DNA of 57,675 bases, from assembly GCA_004294135.1 (NCBI GenBank), contig RDZY01000022.1:1-57675 (forward strand). The letters run 5' to 3'. The position numbers were made by a program, and so were the translations under genes. How positions within the stretch are numbered: the stretch's first letter is position 1; each line of letters begins with the position of its first letter. The notes beneath the pieces are model-generated. The model searched no databases, was not told the origin of the DNA, and saw only the letters and a program-made list of their open reading frames with translations. Below are positions 9,683-17,049 of the stretch, piece by piece. This stretch comes from Sphingobacteriia bacterium. Lineage in GTDB: Bacteria; Bacteroidota; Bacteroidia; Chitinophagales; Chitinophagaceae.

Positions 9683-10126
9683 TTACTTATTTTGTTTCCA
9701 ATACTCAGCATCGTTTGAACAGATCTCTTTACCCCAAATAGGCAGTTCTTTTTTAATGGCTTCTACCATTGCTTCACACGCATCCATAGCAGCTTTTCGG
9801 TGTTTACTTGATACAAATACAAAGAGACAAATCTCACCTATATTCACCCTACCCAAACTATGGTGTACATGCATGCAAGTAAGCGGATAGCGTATAAATA
9901 AATCTGCCCTTATTTCAGCCATTTTCTCTAAAGCCATTTCGGGATACGCCGTATATTCAATAGCTGCTACTGAGTCAGTTTCTTTTTGATCGGCTCTAAC
10001 TTGACCAATAAAAATGCTGTGAGCACCAATATCGGTATTGCTTGCATGCTGTTGAAGATCGGCTGCAATTTTATCGGCAGGTATTGGACCTTGGTAAAAT
10101 ATATTTCGAATTTTTTTTTCGCTCAT
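9683..10126 (-). CDS. moaE: Molybdopterin synthase catalytic subunit MoaE
   Basis: MoaE inserts the sulfur carried by MoaD-thiocarboxylate into cyclic pyranopterin monophosphate. Within 147 residues one sees GAHSIFIGQVRADQKE, the pattern MHVHHSLGRVNIGEICLFVF, HRKAAMDACEAMVEAIKKEL and PIWGKE, which contain the conserved Arg, His and the catalytic Lys region. Its ATG (10126) overlaps the stop of the upstream moeB-like gene by 4 bp. It lies within the minus-strand cofactor operon. Confidence 0.95.
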   Translation of the reverse strand: MSEKKIRNIFYQGPIPADKIAADLQQHASNTDIGAHSIFIGQVRADQKETDSVAAIEYTAYPEMALEKMAEIRADLFIRYPLTCMHVHHSLGRVNIGEICLFVFVSSKHRKAAMDACEAMVEAIKKELPIWGKEICSNDAEYWKQNK

Positions 10127-11235
10127 GCTTTTACTTTATTAAAATAAGCCGTTAATCCACCTTTGAGACTGTACACTTTTAAATTACGCTTGGCGCGAAT
10201 CAGTTGACCTGCATATATACTGCGAATACCTTGGTGGCAAATAATACAAAGTTCTTTTTCTGGCAGATCAAAAATAGCTTGCCGTAACTCAGACATTGGA
10301 ATCTGTGCGTGAGAAAAATCAATTGCAGGATATTCATGTCTTTCTCTCACATCCAATACAAAAACATTCGGATTTGTCCTTAGCTGTATAAAAGATGCTG
10401 TATCTATTTCTTCAATATCTATATCCAAAGCATCGCAATCTACAACTGCACTTATATCCGTATTCATGGTATTAAAAAAAGCTTGGTCAATAGTTGGGGC
10501 ATCCTTTATTTTTACCATTTCAATTTCATAACTATTTCCTTCTAATAAATTATAATTGAACATTCTTCCATACAATGGCTTACCAATACCAGTAATAATT
10601 TTAATAGCTTCAGCGGCTTGCATAGTGCCAATTATACCAGGTATTACACCCAATACACCCGCTGCTTCGCAGCTAGCTATTTCTCCGTTATAAGGCTTCT
10701 GTGGAAATATATCACGATAATTTATAAGTGGTTGAGTAAGCGGGAGACTGCCTAAATTAAAAACCGATACATGCCCTTCATACCGATACACCGCACCATA
10801 AATCCAAGGTTTATTCAATAGTACACAAGCATCATTGATTAAATACTTTGCAGAAAAATTATCGGTTCCGTCTATCACCAAATCATAGTCCTTTATTATT
10901 TGCAATGCATTCTGTTTGTTTATTGCATAAGCATATATTTCAATGGAAATGGCTGCATTTTGCTCTGATATTTTCTTTGCAGCAACCGTTGTTTTTAATT
11001 GTCCAATATCCGTTTCGCTGTACAATAACTGACGGTGCAGGTTGCTGATACTTACTTTATCAGCGTCCATGATTCCGATACTTCCTACCCCAGCACCAAC
11101 CAAGTATTGTAATGCAGGGCAACCCAAGCCGCCCAGTCCCACCAATAACACTTTAGCAGCCCGCAATTTTTCTTGGGCTGCCAGTCCAAAACCTGGCAAT
11201 ATCATTTGTCTGCTGTATCTCTCGTTGTTACTCAT
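10123..11235 (-). CDS. moeB: MoeB-type adenylyltransferase with C-terminal rhodanese domain
   Basis: Residues 1 to about 245 form the ThiF/MoeB E1-like domain, with VLLVGLGGLGCPALQYLVGA (ATP loop) and DADKVSISNLHRQLLYSETD. Residues about 280-370 are a rhodanese domain with the active-site loop CHQGIRS. This MOCS3-like layout activates the MoaD C-terminus by adenylation and may supply sulfur. Oddly, the two Cys-X-X-Cys pairs that bind zinc in E. coli MoeB are missing: the position of the first reads PLINYRDIFPQKP, and no pair follows near residue 240. The sequence SCEAAGVLGVIPG keeps the conserved Cys. It overlaps moaE and lies 2 bp from moaD, so MoaD is the likely substrate, although ThiS cannot be excluded. 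Confidence 0.93.
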   Translation of the reverse strand: MSNNERYSRQMILPGFGLAAQEKLRAAKVLLVGLGGLGCPALQYLVGAGVGSIGIMDADKVSISNLHRQLLYSETDIGQLKTTVAAKKISEQNAAISIEIYAYAINKQNALQIIKDYDLVIDGTDNFSAKYLINDACVLLNKPWIYGAVYRYEGHVSVFNLGSLPLTQPLINYRDIFPQKPYNGEIASCEAAGVLGVIPGIIGTMQAAEAIKIITGIGKPLYGRMFNYNLLEGNSYEIEMVKIKDAPTIDQAFFNTMNTDISAVVDCDALDIDIEEIDTASFIQLRTNPNVFVLDVRERHEYPAIDFSHAQIPMSELRQAIFDLPEKELCIICHQGIRSIYAGQLIRAKRNLKVYSLKGGLTAYFNKVKA

Positions 11236-11237
11236 AT

Positions 11238-11480
11238 TTAGCCTCCAGAAAAAGGTGGCATCAAAGCCACAGTATCACTTGTTTTTAGCGGGGTATTCGC
11301 GCTGATCATTTTTTGATTCACTGCTATAAAATATTTGGCTGAACTAAGCATTGGATATTGCGCTTTTAAAAACTGCTGCAATGCATCCGTATCAGTAATG
11401 CCATTCAAACAAAGATCTGCTACACCAATGATATCGGTAAGCGAACCAAAAAATAATATTTTCATAGCGTTGTTCATCAT
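11238..11480 (-). CDS. moaD: Molybdopterin synthase sulfur carrier subunit MoaD
   Basis: This is an 80-residue ubiquitin-like protein ending in PPFSGG, the Gly-Gly tail that MoeB adenylates and that becomes a thiocarboxylate. The best start is the ATG at 11480, which overlaps the TGA of the TauE/SafE gene (ATGATGA) and suggests coupled translation; ATGs at 11477 and 11465 (MKILFFGSLT) are alternatives. A longer frame reaching 11729 only overlaps the neighbour and is not real. It lies 2 bp before moeB and upstream of moaE. Confidence 0.93.
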   Translation of the reverse strand: MMNNAMKILFFGSLTDIIGVADLCLNGITDTDALQQFLKAQYPMLSSAKYFIAVNQKMISANTPLKTSDTVALMPPFSGG

Positions 11481-12208
11481 TTTACAAAAAAGAGTTTTAT
11501 TGCTGCCAACACCAATACGAAGGACAAGATATATTTCATATAAATTGACCGAAATCGTGTTGCTCCCAAATACGCTCCAAAAATACCACCCAACCCAACA
11601 AAAACAATAATAACCCCAATTTGAGCTCCTAATTGAAAGCCCTTGTTGAATTGTACCAGCAGGCCCACCGCTGAATTTATGAAGATAAAAATAGCCGTTA
11701 CTGCTGCCGTCTGCTTCTGTCCACTCCATCCCATCAGCAATAAAAGTGGAGATAGTAGAATACCACCACCCATTCCAATCATGCCAGAAACCAATCCTAT
11801 CAATGCTCCGGCTAAACTAAGCCAATACCATTTGGCACTGCTATATTCTCGCTCCGCCGCTTTAGTAAACAATAACCTCCATACAGCAATCAACAATACC
11901 ACCCCTAATAATTGCTTGTAAAATAGTGCTGTAATATTTATTATGCTGCCCAAATAAGTAAAAGGAATGGAACCCAGTAAGAGTGGCCAAAGTAGGGACT
12001 GCTTAAAATGTTTTGCTTTATAAAATGAAATAAAAGCCACCAATGAAACCATCAAATTCAATAATAATGCGGTTGGCTTCATCACTGCCGTACTAAATCC
12101 AAACAAAGCCATTAATGCCAGATAACCGCTGGCACCACCGTGACCAACTGCTGCGTATAAAAAGGCGACTGTAAAAAAACAAAGTGAATATAATAACAGT
12201 ACTTCCAT
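11477..12208 (-). CDS. TauE/SafE-family anion exporter
   Basis: This is a 243-residue membrane protein with about eight helices. The repeated family motif is visible as AAVGHGGASGYLALMALFGF at the N-terminus and LIGLVSGMIGMGGGILLSPL in the second half. TauE/SafE proteins move sulfite, sulfoacetate or other sulfur oxyanions. It lies inside the molybdenum-cofactor operon between moeA and moaD, with a 12-bp gap on one side and an overlap on the other. Its place suggests a link to sulfur or oxyanion handling for cofactor making, perhaps sulfite or molybdate; that is inference only. Confidence 0.85.
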   Translation of the reverse strand: MEVLLLYSLCFFTVAFLYAAVGHGGASGYLALMALFGFSTAVMKPTALLLNLMVSLVAFISFYKAKHFKQSLLWPLLLGSIPFTYLGSIINITALFYKQLLGVVLLIAVWRLLFTKAAEREYSSAKWYWLSLAGALIGLVSGMIGMGGGILLSPLLLLMGWSGQKQTAAVTAIFIFINSAVGLLVQFNKGFQLGAQIGVIIVFVGLGGIFGAYLGATRFRSIYMKYILSFVLVLAAIKLFFVK

Positions 12209-12220
12209 ATTGGTAATCCG

Positions 12221-13405
12221 TTAAAATCGATAAATGGGTACTGGTGTATTTTCTGCTACTACGGTAAGCGTTTCCTCCAATTCAATCCAGCAGTTGGCTT
12301 GGGTAAAGGCTGACAATTGAAAAGAAGCCTGCGCTGGCAATACACTTACCCGTCCATTGCTTACGTATGCTTTGAGAAAAAAACACAGTCCCGCTTTTTT
12401 TTCAAATGAATGTTGCAATGGAATCATTTCCGGTGAGGGAGGCAATTTACCAGTCAGCAATGCCAATGCAGGTAATACATATTGTTGAAAGCAACTCAAT
12501 ACAGAAGACGGGTTTCCAGGCAAACCAAATACCAAGCGACTGTTTATTTTACCAACAAACAAAGGCTTTCCAGGTTTTTGCAATACCCCATGAAATAGGG
12601 TTTCAATACCAACACTTGCGCAAGCAGTTGCTACAAAATCATAGTCCCCAACACTAATACCACCAGTGAGTAAAACCAAATCGGCCCATGCCAATGCTTG
12701 TTGAATACTATCCACTGTTTCGGTAAGGGTATCTTTTGCAAAAAAGATATTTACAGATTCAATACCTGCACTTTTTAGTGCTGCTTTCAACCCGAAAGAA
12801 TTGGATTCATATACTTGACCTTTTAGCAAGCTATTACCGGGCTGCACCAATTCATTTCCAGTAATAATGATGGCAATATTCGGTTTTTTATACACGGCTA
12901 TTTTTGTTAAGCCGAGACTTGCTAATAATGATATTTGAAAACTATTCAATACCGTGCCTTTTGCAATTACGAGTTCGTTTTTTTCTATTGCAGAACCTCG
13001 TTCGCGTATATTCAGCCCAGTTTGAATTTTGTTGCTAATGATTTTTTCTGCATCAATACTGATTTTATTTTCGCAAACACTTACCCATTCTTTTTGCACC
13101 ACCATATTGGCATCATCTGGAATTGGACCTCCGGTAAATACTTTTATTGCCTGCCCTTCTTTTAATTGAATTTCTTTGGCTATGCCAGCAGGCAATTCAT
13201 CTTGCACTATTAAAGTGTTCTGAATATCTTTAAACTGAATAGCATATCCATCCATAGAAGATTGCCTGAAATTTGGCAGTTGGAAGGGACTAAAAATGGA
13301 ATCCGAAACGGTATAACCCAATGCGTCATTGAGGTTCAGCATTATACTGTGCAACCTTATTGCATTTTCAACTACTATATTTTTTGCTTCTTTTACAGAT
13401 TTCAT
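12221..13405 (-). CDS. moeA: Molybdopterin molybdenumtransferase MoeA
   Basis: MoeA inserts molybdate into adenylated molybdopterin. The 394-residue protein shows the N-terminal SMDGYAIQFKD, GGPIPDDANMVVQKE, then IITGNELVQPGNSL and the MoCF-binding segments LLTGGISVGDYDFVATA and VFGLPGNPSSVLSCFQQYV. The C-terminal beta domain IV follows. It sits 9 bp after moaA and 12 bp before the TauE/SafE gene in the same operon. Confidence 0.96.
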   Translation of the reverse strand: MKSVKEAKNIVVENAIRLHSIMLNLNDALGYTVSDSIFSPFQLPNFRQSSMDGYAIQFKDIQNTLIVQDELPAGIAKEIQLKEGQAIKVFTGGPIPDDANMVVQKEWVSVCENKISIDAEKIISNKIQTGLNIRERGSAIEKNELVIAKGTVLNSFQISLLASLGLTKIAVYKKPNIAIIITGNELVQPGNSLLKGQVYESNSFGLKAALKSAGIESVNIFFAKDTLTETVDSIQQALAWADLVLLTGGISVGDYDFVATACASVGIETLFHGVLQKPGKPLFVGKINSRLVFGLPGNPSSVLSCFQQYVLPALALLTGKLPPSPEMIPLQHSFEKKAGLCFFLKAYVSNGRVSVLPAQASFQLSAFTQANCWIELEETLTVVAENTPVPIYRF

Positions 13406-13414
13406 AATGCTACT

Positions 13415-14395
13415 TTATCCGCCTATTGCAATCATACTCCGATTATTCAGTTCATGGGTATTGATAGATTCAAAATCTTTGGAAAACTGTCCACCCAACT
13501 CTTTATGCTTGGCGTAGATAGTGTCCCGAATTAATGCGTTAATATCTTCTCCTTTTCTCCATGCAGTAAGTAAGTCAGTTTCACCAGCTGAAAAAAGGCA
13601 GTTTTTTATTTTCCCATCAGCAGTAAGTCTAATTCTATTGCAAGTACTACAAAATGGAGCACTCATGGTACTAATGACTGCAAAACTTCCCTTATGCCCT
13701 TTAATTTGATAATTTTTACTGGTATCGTTGGGACTATTCTCGGCCTCTGTAATTTCATAAGCAGCACCAATTGTTTGAAGCATTTGTTGCCAAGTAACCA
13801 GTTTATCGCTGTTCCATTTATTTCCATCAAATGGCATGAATTCAATAAACCGAATATGAATGGGAATATTTTTAGTCCACTCAATAAAATCGAGTAATTC
13901 ATCCTCATTCAATCCTTTCACTACCACCATATTTATTTTCACTTTGAAAGCGTGATGGAGTAATATTTGAATATTATTTTTTACAGTATCAAATTGATCC
14001 CTTCTGGTGATGAGTTGAAATTTATGAGCTTGTAAAGTATCGAGACTGATATTGACTGATTCAATACCTGCGGCTTGAAAATCTGGAATAAAATGATGCA
14101 CCCTTGTAGCATTGGTGGTAATGGTCAACTCAACTTTTAATTTACCCAAGGCAAGAATAATTTCAGCAGCATCTTTACGAACCAGTGGCTCCCCACCAGT
14201 AAGTCGAATTTTAGTAACTCCTAGAGCAATAAAAATTTTAGCGAATGCAATAATCTCCTCTTTTTGCATCATCTGCTCGCGGGGCATAAATGCATAATCC
14301 TCATTGGGCATACAATAAAAACAACGTAGGTTACAGTTATCCGTCAACGATATCCGTAAATAATTGTGCGCACGGTTGTACTTATCTTTCAGCAT
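13415..14395 (-). CDS. moaA: GTP 3',8-cyclase MoaA (radical SAM)
   Basis: MoaA converts GTP to the cyclic intermediate used by MoaC. The radical-SAM cluster motif CNLRCFYC lies near residue 20, IRLTGGEPLVRKD near 63, and the second Fe-S cluster is formed by CSTCNRIRLTADGKIKNC near residue 262. The protein ends in a Gly-Gly (MIAIGG), as MoaA needs for activity. The length of 326 residues is normal. A weak promoter-like TATCTTGC lies just upstream on the minus strand, so the gene may be expressed on its own as well as from the TonB receptor 71 bp upstream. Confidence 0.96.
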   Translation of the reverse strand: MLKDKYNRAHNYLRISLTDNCNLRCFYCMPNEDYAFMPREQMMQKEEIIAFAKIFIALGVTKIRLTGGEPLVRKDAAEIILALGKLKVELTITTNATRVHHFIPDFQAAGIESVNISLDTLQAHKFQLITRRDQFDTVKNNIQILLHHAFKVKINMVVVKGLNEDELLDFIEWTKNIPIHIRFIEFMPFDGNKWNSDKLVTWQQMLQTIGAAYEITEAENSPNDTSKNYQIKGHKGSFAVISTMSAPFCSTCNRIRLTADGKIKNCLFSAGETDLLTAWRKGEDINALIRDTIYAKHKELGGQFSKDFESINTHELNNRSMIAIGG

Positions 14396-14466
14396 CTTAC
14401 TGCAAGATAAGATCTGTGCATTTATTAACTGCTAATTTTTACAAATCAGCTTGGGCAGCTGATGAA

Positions 14467-16905
14467 TTATTTTATTTTAAATTCCATTGGAATATTCATT
14501 CTTATACTAAAATTTCTGCCCATATTAAATACGCCTGTTCTACCTGTTGCTAAATTATCCGCCGTATATTTTAAACGGCTAAGGTGGTTTTGATAAGCAA
14601 TATCAGCCATATTATTCAGCGCCAGTTGCATAGAAAATAGGGTTCTACCTTTTCGCACCATATCTGCGCCTATACCAAAGTTGAATAAAGTAAACCCATT
14701 GGTGGCAGTCTCCGTATTGTAGGCAGAGAACACCCTGTTTTGTGAAAACATATTATCCATCTCTAGTTTAACATACAAGTTGCGCATAGCTGCACCAGCT
14801 TTTTTAAAATCGCCTCTCAATTCAGTAATCAGTCTCGCTGGGGGTATAAAGGGTAACCTATTCACTCCTTCAAATGAGGTATTGAATTTACCAGCAACCA
14901 TAGAAAAGGTATTGGCAAAATGAAGCCAGTCCAGCGGATGCGGATGAATATCAATTTTTGTTTCAAACCCATATAATGCAGCCGTATTTTGTTTGAAATT
15001 AAAAGCCAGTATATCATCTCCATTTACATTCACTAGTGAGTCGCCACCAGCAGTATTAGATAATTTACTGTAGAAAATATAGTTGTTGATATGATTATAA
15101 AAAACGTTAAAGAGAAAATTCATATGCTGGGTATTCACTTCAATACCAGCATCCAACTGCAAAGCGGTTTCGGTTTTTAGATTTTGGTTTCCGTATTCAT
15201 AACGGTTAGTGCCTTCATGTGTGCCATTGCTGGCCAGTTCTGAAACAGAGGGCGCACGATAAGCTCTTGCCATATTTGCTTTAAGTGTTACAGCATCTGA
15301 AGCATTGTAACTAAAACCAATACTACCACTGAAATTACCGAAGGTTTTTTCAAATTCAGTAAATTTCGTGTCACCACCAGCTTCAATAAATCCTTTGCTA
15401 TTAAGTTTTCTATAATCGCCCCTTAAGCCACCACTAAGTGTAAATTTATTATCAAATGTTTTTCGGGTATATACAAAAATGCCGGCATCCAACTGGTTGT
15501 ATTCGGGTATCAATACTTCTTCGGCCTTATTGTTATTTTGTTGCCACATTCCATTCATTCCTAAAGCAGTTTTCCAACCATTTTTTTCAGCAAACTGGTA
15601 TTGTACATTGTAATTAATGGTATGGAGATCAAAATATAATCCAGCAGTAGAAGGTGCTAGCGCATCCCCAAATTCTTTGCGCTGATTTCTTTGGTAGCCA
15701 ATATTCAGATTTAGTCTTCCATTGCCCAATGCAATATTATTATCGCTTGCAATTTTAAAATGGTTAATTCCTTGTCCCGGAATTTGTATGTTTCGAGCAT
15801 TTAAATCATTTTTATCTGCAATTTTTTCTAGGGATGTACCTGAGTTCATTAAAAATTGACCAGTAGTTGCGTCGCGGTCTCCTTCAACAAGTCCTAAATT
15901 TTGGTTGAAATTACTCACCAATAAGTGACTATATCCCCAAGATTTGTTGATGCCAATATAGCCACCAAAATTTCTTTCATTAAAGCGACTATTCAATACC
16001 CTACCATCGTATTTATTTTGGTAATCTTTGGCCGATTTAAAGGAGCCGTAAACATTCCAATTAAATCCATTTTTCAAATGCCCAGCAATATTGCCATTGT
16101 TAGAAAACAAGCCATTGTTGTTTATAAAACCACTGTTTAGGTTGGCTCTTACCACTCCCGCTTCAACGGGTATATTGGTAATAATATTTACTACGCCGCC
16201 CATTCCATCACTTCCATAAAGCAGTGATGCGGGGCCTTTCAGCAGTTCCACTCTTTGTACACTGGCTTCATCTATTTCAATTCCATGTTCATCACCCCAT
16301 TGCTGACCCTCTTGGCGAACCCCATCGTGCATGGTAATCACCCGATTGTATCCAAGGCCTCTAATAATGGGTTTGCTGATGGCTGGCCCTGTATTTAGTG
16401 CTGCAACACCAGGCACCAATCTGCTTACTGCATCAATAATATTGGTAGATGAGGTTCTTTGCAAATCGCCGCGCTTAATAATAGAAACGGGTTGGGCAGT
16501 CTGTTTGGTTCTCATGGCAGAGGCAACGCCAGTTACAGTTACTGCTTCATTTTCTACTACTTCGGTTTTCAGTGCAAAGTCGCGAACCGTATTCACACCA
16601 ATATCAATGGTTTGCAAAAAAGAAGCATACCCCATAAAACTTATTTCAACCAAGTATTTCCCAACGGGAACCAATGGGGTTTTAAAGCTCCCATCAGCAG
16701 CACTAATAGCACCGGTTCTAGATTCGTGCAAATAAATGGCAGCACCATTTAGAGGTAAGCCTGTATTGGCATCAAGTACTTTTCCGGAAAAGTTTACTTT
16801 GTCTATATAATACTCCTTATTGAAAACAGCTGGATTGGGTATCCCAAAAAACGCATTCGATTTTAAACAGATACCCAACAAAATAAAAATTAAGCTCTTT
16901 TTCAT
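14467..16905 (-). CDS. TonB-dependent receptor, putative metal uptake, head of the cofactor cluster
   Basis: The ATG at 16905 gives an 812-residue protein: signal peptide MKKSLIFILLGICLKSNAFF, a carboxypeptidase-like beta-sandwich (about 35-120), a plug, and a large barrel ending SIRMNIPMEFKIK. The plug segment DGVRQEGQQWGDEHGIEIDE closely resembles that of ZnuD-type zinc and related metal receptors. A TTG-started longer frame only adds nine residues that overlap a dyad. It lies 71 bp upstream of moaA on the same strand, so it may be the first gene of the molybdenum-cofactor operon; molybdate or a metal complex is then a possible substrate. Zinc is the alternative, with the position next to moaA accidental. 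See the dyad at 16905-16943. Confidence 0.85.
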   Translation of the reverse strand: MKKSLIFILLGICLKSNAFFGIPNPAVFNKEYYIDKVNFSGKVLDANTGLPLNGAAIYLHESRTGAISAADGSFKTPLVPVGKYLVEISFMGYASFLQTIDIGVNTVRDFALKTEVVENEAVTVTGVASAMRTKQTAQPVSIIKRGDLQRTSSTNIIDAVSRLVPGVAALNTGPAISKPIIRGLGYNRVITMHDGVRQEGQQWGDEHGIEIDEASVQRVELLKGPASLLYGSDGMGGVVNIITNIPVEAGVVRANLNSGFINNNGLFSNNGNIAGHLKNGFNWNVYGSFKSAKDYQNKYDGRVLNSRFNERNFGGYIGINKSWGYSHLLVSNFNQNLGLVEGDRDATTGQFLMNSGTSLEKIADKNDLNARNIQIPGQGINHFKIASDNNIALGNGRLNLNIGYQRNQRKEFGDALAPSTAGLYFDLHTINYNVQYQFAEKNGWKTALGMNGMWQQNNNKAEEVLIPEYNQLDAGIFVYTRKTFDNKFTLSGGLRGDYRKLNSKGFIEAGGDTKFTEFEKTFGNFSGSIGFSYNASDAVTLKANMARAYRAPSVSELASNGTHEGTNRYEYGNQNLKTETALQLDAGIEVNTQHMNFLFNVFYNHINNYIFYSKLSNTAGGDSLVNVNGDDILAFNFKQNTAALYGFETKIDIHPHPLDWLHFANTFSMVAGKFNTSFEGVNRLPFIPPARLITELRGDFKKAGAAMRNLYVKLEMDNMFSQNRVFSAYNTETATNGFTLFNFGIGADMVRKGRTLFSMQLALNNMADIAYQNHLSRLKYTADNLATGRTGVFNMGRNFSIRMNIPMEFKIK

Positions 16906-16943
16906 ATTCCTATATTTGCTACAATGTTGCAAATATAGGAATA
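16905..16943 (-). promoter_or_regulatory. 15-bp perfect dyad over the promoter of the TonB receptor
   Basis: TATTCCTATATTTGC (16905-16919) and its exact reverse complement (16929-16943) flank a 9-bp spacer. A nested 17-bp near-palindrome, TTGCTACAATGTTGCAA, spans 16916-16932. Read on the minus strand, the right arm contains TATATTTG, which fits the Bacteroidota -7 box TAnnTTTG, and the left arm runs into the ATG with a close AGGA. A partial second copy of the inner half-site, CATTGTTGCAA, lies at 16961-16971, 39 bp upstream. The arrangement suits a repressor operator over the transcription start, perhaps of a Fur/Zur-type regulator, or a 5' leader hairpin that masks the start codon. The protein bound is unknown. 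Confidence 0.6.
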
Positions 16944-16991
16944 GTGAACCATTTATACATCATTGTTGCAAAAATTGGACAAAGTAAATAG

Positions 16992-17020
16992 AATAGGCTG
17001 TCCTATTGAGACAGCCTATT
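16992..17020. terminator. Hairpin between the two TonB receptor genes
   Basis: AATAGGCTGTC (16992-17002) and GACAGCCTATT (17010-17020) form a perfect 11-bp stem with a 7-nt loop. It lies 30 bp past the stop of the minus-strand receptor at 17050. The T-rich tail on the minus strand is broken (TTCTATTTACTTT), so termination may be partial. Confidence 0.65.
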
Positions 17021-17049
17021 TATATTATATAGTTATATAGCTGGGGCTG

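Noticed and set aside
9285..9890. A 201-residue plus-strand frame opposite moaCB and moaE
   Set aside because: It runs antisense over two well-recognised genes and has no recognisable domain.
11238..11729. A 163-residue version of MoaD
   Set aside because: The extra N-terminal part is a shifted reading of the TauE/SafE gene; the MoaD fold starts at the ATG at 11480.
14446..14475. Short palindrome CAGCT-N5-AGCTG in the gap between the TonB receptor and moaA
   Set aside because: The arms are only 5 bp and there is no T run, so I do not call a terminator or operator.
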